NCBI GenBank assembly: GCA_022414725.1
Contig: CM039467.1
Coordinates: forward strand, 13,940,658 to 14,004,657
DNA: 64,000 bases
DNA from: Microglena sp. YARC
Lineage: Eukaryota; Chlorophyta; Chlorophyceae; Chlamydomonadales; Chlamydomonadaceae
Direction of reading: 5' to 3'
The translations under genes were made by a program, and so were the position numbers. The notes beneath the pieces are model-generated. The model was not told where the DNA came from and did not search any database. It was given only the letters and a program-made list of their open reading frames with translations. The stretch's first letter is position 1. Each line of letters opens with the position of its first letter. Positions 23,202-50,403 of this stretch are shown here, piece after piece.

Positions 23202-24876
23202 TCTGGCGGGATGCTTCTGAATCGACGGAGCAAGTGAGTTTAATATCGACTATCAAGATGAAGTTGGCAGAATAAGCGCAAATCTCAATCAAGAAGGTGA
23301 AAGCTCGATAGAGAAGGGAGGCTTAACCTTCCTTAGGCCACTAAGCTGTAGAGGCAGCTTTCACCACTACAGTTCTTCTTCTTCTACCATTTTCACTACG
23401 GCTCAGCGCCCTCAATTGTACCCTCAATTTGTACCTTTTATGTTCCAGCGGCGATGTTAAAAACTCCTTCCTCGTCGCCAGTTGCGCTTTTTCCTTCAAC
23501 AAGATTGTTCTGCGCGTTGCTTCCTATGCATGAACCAACCGGTCCGATCTGAAATTCTGGCGCGAAAATTACCGGAAGCTTCTGGGCCGAAACGGCCTTC
23601 AAACCGAATCTGGATCAGAGGGATCTGGATCAAATGCGGCATGCGGCCTCCATCATGGACGCCGCAAGCCGCATTTGAGGCGGATCATCATGTTTTATTA
23701 AATGATACATGGCCCTAATGAGGTATCGGCACAATGGCCCCCATGAGTTTGAGTAATTTATGTTGAGCCGAAATACGTTTTATTTGCTTAAAAAAGCTAA
23801 CAAAGGCAACAAATGGCAAACACAACTATTTCAGGCCTCCCAAATGCCTTGGACACACCAGTCCACATTCTGCTATTGCATGTATCGTGCGGCCACCCCT
23901 TTCAAATCTACGAATGGGGGGTACAAGATTTACTCATGTAGCAATGATCGTGCTTTCTAGCGTTTTGAAGAGTTTTGCACGCAGCTCAAGAATTGCTTTG
24001 CCCTTGAAAATCCAGGATCGCAAATGACACTATGACATGACATGGCCCGCGGGTGCCGTTCTGCCGTGTCTGTACAAATTGCCGTGTGCATACTACTATT
24101 CTATGGGGCTGATGAGATAGATTTGTATGCTTATAACTTGAAAAATCCCTGCAGCTTTTAGCTATTGCGGATGCCCTCAGGCTTCCCCAAAACATCTCCA
24201 ATAGGTAATTATCGCACCAAGCAGCGACCAGATCCGCAGCCACGTGGCAAAGCAATGCACCATACATTTTAAAACATGTGATGCATACTGGGAGTGCGTA
24301 TTCCAAATGCTAAATAACCGTGCGGTTTTGAGACGACGTCGAAGAAACATCGGAGGAACCACGCCCCGCCTGCAGGCGCGCCTGGAGTGGGGGGGCTTCG
24401 AAGTGGAGGGACGCGGCCGGAGCAAGAGTTGTGCCGAGCTGGGCTGAGTCTTGGGCCTGCCACCTCAACGTTGACCACGTTCCTCGCAGCGCGAGTTTCC
24501 ACCGGTCTTGCCCGGCAGAGCCTTGCCCACCAAGTTTCGACCTTCTCCACTGCTCGCGCTCGTTCCACAGTTCTCCGCAGCTTTCCCCGCTTCACTAACG
24601 AGAAAGCGAATTTGTTCGATTAATTATTGAGCTGGAGGGAAAGGCTCCTTGCCGCAGCATCATTTCAAGAAGCCTGGGCCCAATCACTTGACTGCCCTTT
24701 AGCTCCTTGCCTCGTTTCTTATTTCTTACCAGCAACGCGCACAGCCTAGCTTGATAGCAATTTAGCAGTATCTTGCAGGCTTCGTTGCACATTCCCCTCC
24801 TACACGTTCCGAATAAGCTCTGAATTTCAACTCTTCCTCTGACTAGAGCACATCTCCGCATCACTAGCGCGGCATA
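23202..24876. other. Divergent intergenic region between CCT2 and VPS45
   Basis: This 1.7-kb gap should contain both promoters. The CCT2-proximal part has pyrimidine-rich stretches. I saw no TATA box of good quality and no ORF with protein-like composition. Confidence 0.4.
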
Positions 24877-42226
<17,350 letters not shown>

Positions 42227-42411
42227 GGACTCTCTATGACCCGGGCATACATATATGTATTATTATATATCATTAATATATATGTATATATATGGTACTG
42301 ACAGCAAAACGTAACGGTCTAATTTGACGGGGGCATATTCAGTGACAAAAAAACACCAATCCGTTTATTAGAGGCGATACTAGGGTTTAGGCTCCGCACA
42401 AGGCGTACTAA

Positions 42412-42714
42412 CCTCCTAGGGACCTGCCGCCTACCGTCTTTACAAAAAGCAGCAGTGCTCGACAGTCCCAGACTGCGCCTTCCCCAGATTTCATGGAGCA
42501 GCCCCTCGATAGATACCCAGAGAGGCGTTTGCGCCCTCTTCTAGCTCCAAATCACAGAAAGCAAAGCACTCTACGAGGTTTCTTTAAACGGCTAGAAACT
42601 GGGCAGATCACTGCTTCCAACAACCGGGTTGACCCGGTTGCAGCCGAGGATCAAGAGGCTGCTGCTTGCAGCCCATCAACCACCTCGAAGACGAGCAGCA
42701 AGTTTTTCACCTAG
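42412..42714 (+). CDS. Small ORF with a PCNA-binding (PIP-box) motif, possibly a transposase tail
   Basis: From the ATG at 42493 the product is 73 residues; the frame is open back to 42412, just after an acceptor-like cctcctag. Residues 24-31 are QSTLRGFF, which fits the PIP-box pattern Q-x-x-(L/I/M)-x-x-F-F, preceded and followed by basic residues (NHRK and KRL). PIP boxes occur in replication proteins and also at the C-terminus of pogo-type transposases. With no catalytic part visible, this could be the last exon of a decayed transposase or an independent small protein. It follows the VPS45 stop by 270 bp. Confidence 0.35.
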   Translation, partial: PPRDLPPTVFTKSSSARQSQTAPSPDFMEQPLDRYPERRLRPLLAPNHRKQSTLRGFFKRLETGQITASNNRVDPVAAEDQEAAACSPSTTSKTSSKFFT

Positions 42715-44346
42715 AGGGCAGTGAATTGCCTGCAAACGCTGGGGTACCTTGTGGATGAGTCAAAGTTAAAATGTGTAGTGGGAGCCCTTCCACAATCTGT
42801 TGGCCACCTCTCAACTCGAAGTGGTCGATCAAGGAACATGAACTTGAACTTGGTTCCAAAGCTCCAGCCAGCAATTTGGTAGCTTGAAAAAAAATGATCA
42901 AGGAACAAGCATCCGGGAGTGCTATGCTGAGCGAGAGAATGTATGTCTTGAATGCAGAGTACGCTTTTTCCTAGTTGCAGATCTTAGAATCGTGTACCCT
43001 AATGACTATTGTACCGGTATTTATATTTAGATTAATTGCGGCACATGGTCTTCGGTATCTGCTTTCAGCCTGCTCACCTGCTGCTTGAACTTGGTTACAT
43101 GGCTCCAGCTAGCGATTTGGCTGCTCGCTGTCTTTGGCAGGAGAAAACTAGCTGCGTAAAATTCGCGTTTGCTTCGCGTTCCATAAGTTCTGTCCCAGAA
43201 TCACTCTTTTTTATCTTAGCTACACCATAGGTAGCTACGAGTTGTCTTATCGCATTCCGCGGATTGCATCCAAGATCTAGCCGCGGAAATCCAAGATACA
43301 GCTAGCTACTACTGGTGTACTGCTTCTTTGATCGCTTTCATTCTTTTTCTCTTCGCGCACCAAAGCGCACCCAACGATCGAACCATGCAATTAAGGCCCA
43401 ACGATCGTTCCTCCCCGCTTAAAAATCGCGTTTCAACATTTGTAACTATCTCCAACATAAGGAAGCTTCTTCCGCTTCCGTGAACGCTAGCCTCTGCGCG
43501 TAATTGAATGCATTTCCAGAAATCCAAGATCCACCTAGTGGCTTCACTTCTTTTTTCGCATCGATTCTTTTACTGCTTCGCTTTGCTTCGATGCAAAGAC
43601 CCAGAACATTCCCAAGGATCGTTCCATGCACTAGCCTCTTCGTTTACCTCTTCTATGCAAAGACGCAACACAACCATCAACATCCCTGGATGGGCTTCAA
43701 TGATCCAACTTACATGTAAATATCTGGATAGCATTGCGCGCCCAAGGATCTATCCATACACTAGCCTCCGTATCGGTATTTTACTGCTTCGCTTTGCTTC
43801 GTTTACCTCTTCGATGCAAAGACCCAACACAACCATTAACATCCCTGGATGTGCTTCAATGATCCAACTTACATGTAACTATCTGGATAGCATGGCACAT
43901 CCAACTACTTCAATGATCAAACTTAAATGCAAATATCTGGCGCGCCCAAGGATCGTTCCATGCACCTCATATCCCAACAACACAAAGCAACCAAGGATTG
44001 CATGTCGGGGTTGATTAGATCGGAAGCTGCCCGGAAGCTTAACCCTCATAAATCATACAAAACACAAACCCTCTAAGTCTTTTTAAAATCATATGAGTCT
44101 TGGGATGTTGGAGTTGATTAGGTCGTAAGCTGCCCGGAAGCTGGCCTATCATAAATCACAAAAAACACAAACCCTCTGAGTTTTTTAAAAATCATACGAG
44201 TCTTGGGATGTCGGGGTTGATTAGATCGGAAGCTGCCCGGAAGCTGGACCCTCATAAATCATACAAAACACAAACCCTCTGAGTCTTTTTAAAATCATAT
44301 GAGTCTTGGATATCAAATAATTCATGACAATAGCATATAATTTACA
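42715..44346. other. Left flank of the 6.7-kb array: promoter-like and short repeats
   Basis: 43155-43366 is nearly identical to 49895-50106, the segment upstream of the H3-tail-like gene in the array. Related, more diverged stretches (actgcttcgctttgcttcg, then atgcaaagaccc, and caacatccctggatg) repeat between 43555 and 43900. A repeat of about 103 bp occurs three times at 44005-44315 (ggttgattagatcggaagct). No supported gene was found. Confidence 0.6.
44005..44315. repeat. About 103-bp tandem repeat, three copies
   Basis: Each unit holds ggggttgattagatcggaag, gctgcccggaagct, cataaatcatacaaaacac and aaccctctgagt, ending in aaaatcatatgagtctt. The repeat lies directly upstream of the gene at 44347 and could belong to its promoter or an intron. 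Confidence 0.9.
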
Positions 44347-44712
44347 ATGGGTATTCCGGATGGCAGCTTGGTGGTCACAAATGATGTCGTGTCATTCATG
44401 AGAGAGATCGCACAGTTGGCCGAACAATGCACAGATGTTTACATGTTCACTGACAACCCGACCGTGATAGGCCGGATCCCAAACCCGACCCCACACATCG
44501 AAGCATGGCTGTCAAATCTATTCAACCTGGGTCAACGTAGCCGCAAGGTACTGGTAATTGATGGGTCACATGAGCATGCACCATCGGTGAAGCCACAGCA
44601 GATGCTGGAACTCATCGGTTGGTTGCCCCAGCTGCATGCCCACCTAGTGTGTGTATGCAGCTCAGGAGGTAAGCTGCTAGAGTGGGCTTTCCAACTCATG
44701 CCTGTTAGCTAG
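44347..44712 (+). CDS. Unknown protein with a Walker-B-like segment (possible ATPase fragment)
   Basis: ATG at 44347 opens 121 residues ending in EWAFQLMPVS. The segment RKVLVIDGSHEH (four hydrophobics and an Asp, near residue 72) followed 30 residues later by HLVCVCSSGG resembles the Walker B and sensor strands of a P-loop ATPase. No Walker A motif is present, so it may be the last exon of a longer gene. It is convergent with the methyltransferase-like gene, whose stop lies 18 bp away. Its second half, from 44599, is the start of the 6.7-kb repeat; in later units the first half is missing and the tail is joined to the H3-tail-like gene. The ATPase idea is an inference. Confidence 0.5.
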   Translation: MGIPDGSLVVTNDVVSFMREIAQLAEQCTDVYMFTDNPTVIGRIPNPTPHIEAWLSNLFNLGQRSRKVLVIDGSHEHAPSVKPQQMLELIGWLPQLHAHLVCVCSSGGKLLEWAFQLMPVS

Positions 44713-44730
44713 GTGCAGTACCTACATGGC

Positions 44731-45246
44731 CTACTCAGCCATCTCGGGCATCCTGTCATACACCGTCATGGTTGCGCTGTCAAGCTCGGTAGGAACAAGC
44801 TCACTGTGGACGACCCGGAAACCCTCAATGACCCTGCCAGGCCCAGGATCGCATGTGTCATCGGCGATGATGACCACCCTGGGTCCTCGGTACGCCTTGA
44901 GGTATAAATCAAACGGCATGAAAGTAATGGGGAAGACTAGCAGCATGACATTGTCAGGTTGCACTTCAACCACCCGCCTTCGCTCACTAATGGTAACAAA
45001 GCGCACCACTTGCTTGGCCTCGCTGCACAAGCTTCCGAATGAGTCCACCCCGGTAACAGTGCCAACCAGCGGCACGAGCAGCGCCTCCAGCTGCCCATGC
45101 CCACAACCTACACTCGTCACACCACATGTGCGTCCTTCAACTCTGAGCCAGCTGGCGATGCGCTGCACATCCAAACGCTCGTAGTCCAACAACGACATCC
45201 ACTTTGACCCTGCAAGAACACCAATGGTGCCGTGGTGCGGAAGCAT
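44731..45246 (-). CDS. Methyltransferase-like protein 1, intact copy (unit 1)
   Basis: The 171-residue product starts at an ATG preceded by an in-frame stop and ends at 44731. Residues 45-54 (SVGCGHGQLE) followed by VTGVDS (64-69) fit motif I and the acidic end of strand 2 in class I S-adenosylmethionine-dependent methyltransferases. VMLLVFPITFMPF and RVVIIADDT look like further Rossmann strands. The substrate cannot be predicted. It is short for a complete methyltransferase; the gene to its right (45380) could be an upstream exon, because splicing from CAG/gtgtag near 45384 to gagtag near 45262 would keep the frame. That is untested. It is convergent with the 44347 gene. Confidence 0.6.
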   Translation of the reverse strand: MLPHHGTIGVLAGSKWMSLLDYERLDVQRIASWLRVEGRTCGVTSVGCGHGQLEALLVPLVGTVTGVDSFGSLCSEAKQVVRFVTISERRRVVEVQPDNVMLLVFPITFMPFDLYLKAYRGPRVVIIADDTCDPGPGRVIEGFRVVHSELVPTELDSATMTVYDRMPEMAE

Positions 45247-45379
45247 CTCCGCATGATGCTACTCATTCCCATGGGAGCCCTCGCACTCGTGCATGGCAAT
45301 GTTGCATCCCTCATGGCTAACAAATCTTTCCCATGGCATTACCCCATAGACATCCTACAGACACCACAAGATGCCTTTA

Positions 45380-45964
45380 CTACACCTGCTTATCGTGATG
45401 GGCCAACGCTACATTGTAGTGCTTCAGTTCAAAGACATACTCGCGCCTGCGAGAAACCAGGGCATTCTCCACAAGATTGAATGTGCGGCCACTAGTAGGT
45501 GGTTGAGATCCTGAAGAAGGCAAGTATGCAATTACTGTCAAGTAGGCCTTGGTTGAATGAGACTCTAGGTGCGCGGTCATCCCATGGCCAAGGGCAGACC
45601 GGTGCACCTTTTTTGCGTTAGTTGCTTCATCATATGACACTTCATCTCCGCCACTGACTCCTGCACCTCCAACAGATACATTGAAGTTTGCATCTATTCT
45701 CCGCCTTGCCAGCACGCGTTGATTGTTCAGGGGTGACAACTGGATTTCCAGCAACTGGCCTGTCTGATTCGTCACATGAATTGCCCCTGAAATAATAACC
45801 CTCCATGGGCACCGCACTGTAGCGAATCCCTCGATGCCCCGCAAGTTATCATACATCTCCTTGCACATGTAATATAAGGCCACAAAGTAGTGTTGTACAG
45901 GGATCCGCACAGTAAAATTGCTACTGAACATCTTCAATGAATCTGCATCCGTGTGACAAGGCAA
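45380..45964 (-). CDS. Unknown beta-rich protein (unit 1)
   Basis: An open frame of up to 194 residues ends in NVALAHHDKQV. It has no ATG at its far end; candidate starts are an internal ATG (MFSSNF, about residue 12) or an acceptor (gatgcag) just before that Met, so it may be an exon. Alternating polar and hydrophobic stretches such as WRVIISGAIHVTNQTG and LLEIQLSPLNNQ suggest beta strands. I do not recognise the family. Frame and sequence are conserved in units 2 and 3. Confidence 0.5.
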   Translation of the reverse strand: MPCHTDADSLKMFSSNFTVRIPVQHYFVALYYMCKEMYDNLRGIEGFATVRCPWRVIISGAIHVTNQTGQLLEIQLSPLNNQRVLARRRIDANFNVSVGGAGVSGGDEVSYDEATNAKKVHRSALGHGMTAHLESHSTKAYLTVIAYLPSSGSQPPTSGRTFNLVENALVSRRREYVFELKHYNVALAHHDKQV

Positions 45965-47571
45965 ATAGCAAACATGTCAAAGATTTGTCACCGACACAAG
46001 CATCAGATCACTCAAGCTGAAGACATGGCAAACAGCCATGGCAAATGTGTGATGTCCCTCCTCCCCCCACCCCGATGCAGGTCCATAGACCCCCATGCAG
46101 TCCATAGCATCCCCAAACTGCGTCGCGGCGACGTGACGGAAGCTTGCCAACCTGCAAGGAAAGCCCACAACTTCAGCAAGCCATATCTTAGCCGAAACTC
46201 AATGAAATGATACGATTCAAGATGCTAGGCCAACAGATTGGACCTCACTGCGCTCACCTGTCGCGCTCAGACTTCGAAAATCCAACGGGAGATCCTTGAT
46301 TCGGGATGCGCTGCCCTGCTGATGAATGGAATGCAGATGCAGACCAGCAATGGATTCAGATGGAGAACTTCGAACAAGGAACAACAAGTCGACGGCAAGC
46401 AACACCTTCTTGCTGATAAGGATCTAACAAGCTCTTTGCAGAATCAAGCAACAAATGGGCAATGCCGGACTGTCGGCACTTACCTTGGAGGTCGAAGCTC
46501 ACCAGTCCCCTCCACAAGATGTAGCTGCAACCAAAGCAGGGCTGCTTTCTTGCAGAAGCAGTTGGGACAGACCGAATGCCAGGAGCGGGTGAAACTTTCA
46601 GCTTGCCGAGCTTGAGTAGCATTCGAGTCTTCGATGGACTGTACTGAGGTCTGGCCGAGGACCCCCTGATTTGTACAACACTTAAGCAGACCGACGAGGA
46701 AAAGTTGCCAGGAAGCTAAGTATCCTTCGCTCCGGAAGGATCATCCCAGCAGCTCAACTCAAGCTCGCAACCGATATCTTCCTCAAGGTATGTATTGGAG
46801 TCGAAGCAGCCTGTCGATAAAGTTTGCGGTTTGCTTTGCTGTCGATAAAGTTTGCGGTTTGCTTTGCTCATTGGTATGATTTCCGACTGCTCTTGTCTCT
46901 AGTCGAAAATAGTAGCCTGCATAATGCTATTTCTTCTTCGAACTGCAAGCAGGTGGCATGGCTTTCAGACGGCTGCTTTCTTTGTCGAGTGCACTATTGG
47001 TTTCTCGATGGGATAGGACACCAGGTTCTTTTTTGGCAACCGATTTCCTTGCCTGCCTTGCAGGTGCCCAGCAGGTGGATCCTGCAACTCTCCAAATCCA
47101 TTAGAAGCAAAGGGACGTAATTCGGAAATAGTCTTTGTTGGGCTGTGCATGGGTTGCCTGGGAAGGTCGTGGATGATCGCAAAGCGAATATAATGGCCGG
47201 CCTGGCCAGGCAGAGGCCTGGAATTGTGCATGAGGCTGCCTGGGGCATGAGACAGCATCAAATTGCCATGGCCTGCATGGGGTAGAGGTGATTGCAGCGG
47301 ACATGCTCGGGGTTGGGACCTGTTGGCTCATGGAATCTGTTGGTGTTTGTGTTCAGCTCTGGTGTCTAGGCGCATGGAGAGCATAGATTGAGCCCGACGC
47401 TAGCTCAGGGTTAGGGGCCACAAGCTCTTGGTGGGGTAGGTGAGTGTTTGAGCCCGTGCGCACAGTCCCATGGCTCGCCTGCCAAGGGTTGTCTCGACGG
47501 CGCTTGGTCTGCATGCAGCATAAGCCGTGCATTGCGTGTGACACATAATTTTATTAAATAACGTGTGCAGG
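45965..47571. other. Non-coding or unresolved part of the unit (unit 1)
   Basis: Open frames occur on both strands (for example plus 46238-46615) but lack ATG starts or convincing composition. A minus-strand stretch with HTFAMAVCHVFSLSDLML near 45980-46070 could be a further exon of the beta-rich gene. The region includes a 28-bp tandem pair and an acceptor-like gtgtgcag at 47563-47570 preceding the next ORF. It probably holds promoters for the flanking divergent genes. Confidence 0.4.
46813..46868. repeat. Perfect 28-bp tandem pair, conserved in every unit
   Basis: gtcgataaagtttgcggttt followed by gctttgct occurs twice back to back. The same pair is present at about 53553-53608 and 60296-60351. 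It lies between the divergent minus- and plus-strand genes. Confidence 0.95.
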
Positions 47572-48477
47572 ATGGAGTTCAAAGCTGCTCGCAACCGCAT
47601 CGCACGGTCCAAGGACCTGCTGAACCAATACAAAGGCACCGCCATCCCAGCTGAGACAACACGCGAGGTCATGGAGCACTTCAATGCAGTGGAACAGCTC
47701 ATCTCATCCACCCCCCCCCCCACAGTTGAGCGGGTTGCCGCAGCCATGGCCTCTGCCACAACCATTTGGGAAGTGTTGTGGGATGTCACCATCTCGCTCG
47801 AGGAGCGGCTTACTAAGATCGAGACTGAGCTGGCCAGCCTGATCACTGACCACAACAAATTGGTGCTGCGCTCCATGAGCTCGCAACTCAGCAACAAGCT
47901 TGCGCGCCACTGTGTAGACGGCATCAGCTCTCCATATGCTGCGCGCCACACAACGCTGCAGCGCATCAAGGACCACAAGAAGCAGAACGCCCGGCTTGGC
48001 CCGCTGCTGTCCAAGTACCCAGACCTGGCTGATGGTGTCGAGGCACTGAACGAGCTGGGCATCCCCATCGCCCACCCTGAGCGCTTGAGGGTGGCGGAGG
48101 GCTCCCCGCAGGCCGTGATGCATGAGGTGCTCACAACGCTGATCAATATCCATTTTGACGAGTCCGACATGCTGGAGCCCGTGCGCCAGGTCATGCAGTG
48201 CCTCGAGCACCTGAGCTCGGAGCTGGGCGAGCCGTTGTTCATGACACCCACACCAAGCCATGATATCCAGGTGGCATGCTGGGTCCAGGTGGGCATGCAT
48301 GTAGTGTTAGGGTTGCGAGTTGCGGTTAGGCACGCTGGCACACAAACAAAATCAAACTGCCCGGCCCGCTACACACTGCATTGCACACAAGCACATACGA
48401 GTTGCCCCTCCCCCTTGCATTACACCAAATGCCCTCCCACTTGTGCATTGCGCAGTGCTGCACAAGCGCGATTGTGA
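47572..48477 (+). CDS. Unknown helical protein (unit 1 copy)
   Basis: From ATG at 47572 the product reads MEFKAARNRIARSKDLL and continues with mostly helical, charged sequence, including SLEERLTKIETELASLITDH, a likely coiled coil at about residues 78-97. In unit 3 the protein ends after about 230 residues (EPLFIDTHTKP); the equivalent TGA in unit 1 is at 48261. Here a missing base before it lets the frame run on to 48477, which is probably an artefact. Third-codon positions are G/C-rich, as in the host genes, and an acceptor-like gtgcag precedes the ATG. The family is not recognised; antisense ORFs over it are shadows. Confidence 0.6.
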   Translation: MEFKAARNRIARSKDLLNQYKGTAIPAETTREVMEHFNAVEQLISSTPPPTVERVAAAMASATTIWEVLWDVTISLEERLTKIETELASLITDHNKLVLRSMSSQLSNKLARHCVDGISSPYAARHTTLQRIKDHKKQNARLGPLLSKYPDLADGVEALNELGIPIAHPERLRVAEGSPQAVMHEVLTTLINIHFDESDMLEPVRQVMQCLEHLSSELGEPLFMTPTPSHDIQVACWVQVGMHVVLGLRVAVRHAGTQTKSNCPARYTLHCTQAHTSCPSPLHYTKCPPTCALRSAAQARL

Positions 48478-49189
48478 GGCTGGAGGTGGACGCAACAGCA
48501 AGGCTTTGATGGCGGAAGGGCGGTCGGGGGGAAGGCTATTAGGTTGGTAGGAAGAGCATTGAGCATTTTTTTATTAGCTACGCAGCTGTTTAGCATGCAC
48601 AAGGAGCTGATGGGTACCGGTGGCAAGTGGGGGCCTTGAAATGCCCCAAAAGTGCCATTGAACGCTCTGCCTCTTCCTAGATGCCGTTTGTTGCTCTTTC
48701 AATTGCTTAGGCTTTCTGGACAGTCTCAGCTCACCGATTGTGCTCTGCTTTCTTGCTTCTTTTTTTTTGTGGGTATGTGGAGCGAACATGTCACACCACG
48801 AAGGGGGCCATCATCCTCGATTGTTGCTTTGGTCCTCAATGTTTTTCCATTGAAACTGATGGTTTCCATCTGCAAGCACAAAAACACCCTCATTCAGCCC
48901 CCGATTCGCAGCAAGCTCAATGCAGACCCCCCCACTTCTAGATCACAGTCTATTGCAGTCCATCCCATTGCACACCATGGCAATTCATAGCTGTCCGGTC
49001 TGACATGCTGCCGCTGGACATGGTGAACGGTATACAGCCTGCCATGTGTACGAGCTTGTGATGATGCTGCATTTGGCAGCTACGGAAGATCATGAACTGA
49101 TGCCCCATGACAGGGCGGCGTTCACCACATCACCCACTGCCAGCTTGACAACGGCACATGGGTGTTGATCGACTGGAGCCTTGGCCAGT
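48264..49189. other. Unresolved region of the unit (unit 1)
   Basis: Plus-strand open stretches such as TKGAIILDCCFGPQCFS (about 48797-48850) and HVYELVDGCIWQLRKIM (about 49049-49100 in consensus) hint at exons of a gene whose last part is the small ORF at 55851 in unit 2. Reading frames are broken in this copy. Confidence 0.35.
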
Positions 49190-49859
49190 TCAAGCCGCTT
49201 CCATCAGGAGTCGAGCTGCTGCTGTACTTGTGATGACCCTGCATGCATGATCCCACCATCGCGTATAATACACCCAGGTGTTGGATCCTAGGCGGCAGGG
49301 CATGGCATTTGTGACTACTGCCTGACCCTCATGCATACTTGTTTCATCCATGAAGTTATAGTACTCTTGCTGCATGGCCCCATCAGCTGCGAGCCGTGCG
49401 CAATAGCTCAGGAAGAAGTGAAAGTCATACAACGCTTGTCTGGTGCGAAGGTGTGTGATGCGTATATGCCTTGCACGATGAACTTTGTGGTGGTGCGATG
49501 GACATGATGCGTTGCATTTCGGCCTGCAGGGCAGCGAATGAGAACACAATGATGGGGCGAGCATCGGACTCTTTGTGTAGTGCATCTACATAGCTTTGGA
49601 TGTGTGAGATTGCTGCACTGGTTATGGACCTGTCCATGAACATAACATGTTGTAACAAGAACCCCAGCTTGGCGATTTCTATGCAAACTGCAACTTCTTG
49701 CTTGGCGCACCCACAACCGATGAACAATGGCACAAGAGTCTCGCCTTTCTCCATGCCTGTTGTCAGGTGTTCTGCAATACCTCTCACATCCATGCATGAT
49801 GATGTTGGCTCAATGATGCGTCCAACTCATGGGAGAGCACAACGACGTTAGTGTGACAT
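49190..49859 (-). pseudogene. Methyltransferase-like protein 2, frame-broken copy (unit 1)
   Basis: Same gene as 55933-56604. The ATG (49857-49859) and stop (49190) are in place, but single-base indels split the frame; the longest piece starts MDVRGIAEHLTTGMEKG at 49793. Whether the breaks are real or assembly errors cannot be decided here. Confidence 0.6.
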
Positions 49860-49894
49860 ATTATACTAATGGTGCACAGCTCTTCTATACCTTA

Positions 49895-50106
49895 GCCGCG
49901 TAAAATTCGCGTTTGCTTCGCGTTCCATAAGTTCTGTCACAGAATCACTATTTTTATCTTAGCTACACCATAGGTAGCTACGAGTTGTCTTATCGCATTC
50001 CGCGGATTGCATCCAAGATCTAGCCGCGGAAATCCAAGATACAGCTAGCTACTACTGGTGTACTGCTTCTTTGATCGCTTTCATTCTTTTTCTCTTCGCA
50101 CACCAA
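49895..50106 (+). promoter_or_regulatory. Conserved upstream segment of the H3-tail-like gene
   Basis: This 210-bp stretch (gcgtaaaattcgcgtttgct ... cttcgcacaccaaagc) is shared by all units and by the left flank at 43155-43366, with a few substitutions. It lies between divergent genes (methyltransferase-like 2 and the H3-tail-like gene). A shared upstream segment before different genes suggests a promoter. Confidence 0.5.
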
Positions 50107-50308
50107 AGCTGTCTGACCGTTTTGATATTTTCAACACTAATTGTTGCGAATGCCGCATTTCCCACACAGTAGTGGGTGAAAATGGAGCATTCAGCCGCGC
50201 GACGCAAGATCCCGCAGACGCATTCATATTTCAAATACCCGTAACCCCCCGGGCAAAACCAGGAGTAACCACCGCCAGTGTTTTCTCCAGTAGTACTGTC
50301 CTGCCCGG

Positions 50309-50315
50309 TATAAAA
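50309..50315 (+). promoter_or_regulatory. TATA box of the H3-tail-like gene (unit 1)
   Basis: cggtataaaatcaag contains a perfect TATAAAA, 89 bases before the ATG. Equivalent sites are at 57056-57062 and 63803-63809. The distance allows a transcription start about 30 bases downstream and a short 5' UTR. Confidence 0.65.
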
Positions 50316-50403
50316 TCAAGTGCACAGTCACCGGGGGCACTAAATTCTTGGTGCCTCAAGCTGCTGAGCCTTGATCTTAACCAAATTTCGAGTTTCGATT
50401 ACC

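Noticed and set aside
44713..44907. Plus-strand ORF after a possible 50-base intron (gtaagc at 44669 to gtgcag at 44718)
   Set aside because: The splice would put the next exon out of frame, and the region is coding on the minus strand for the methyltransferase-like protein.
46238..46615. Plus-strand ORF of 125 residues conserved in the three units
   Set aside because: It starts without ATG and has no protein-like features; conservation is explained by the near-identity of the units.
47704..48300. Minus-strand ORF of 198 residues
   Set aside because: It is a shadow of the plus-strand helical protein, which has the better codon pattern and is conserved in all units.
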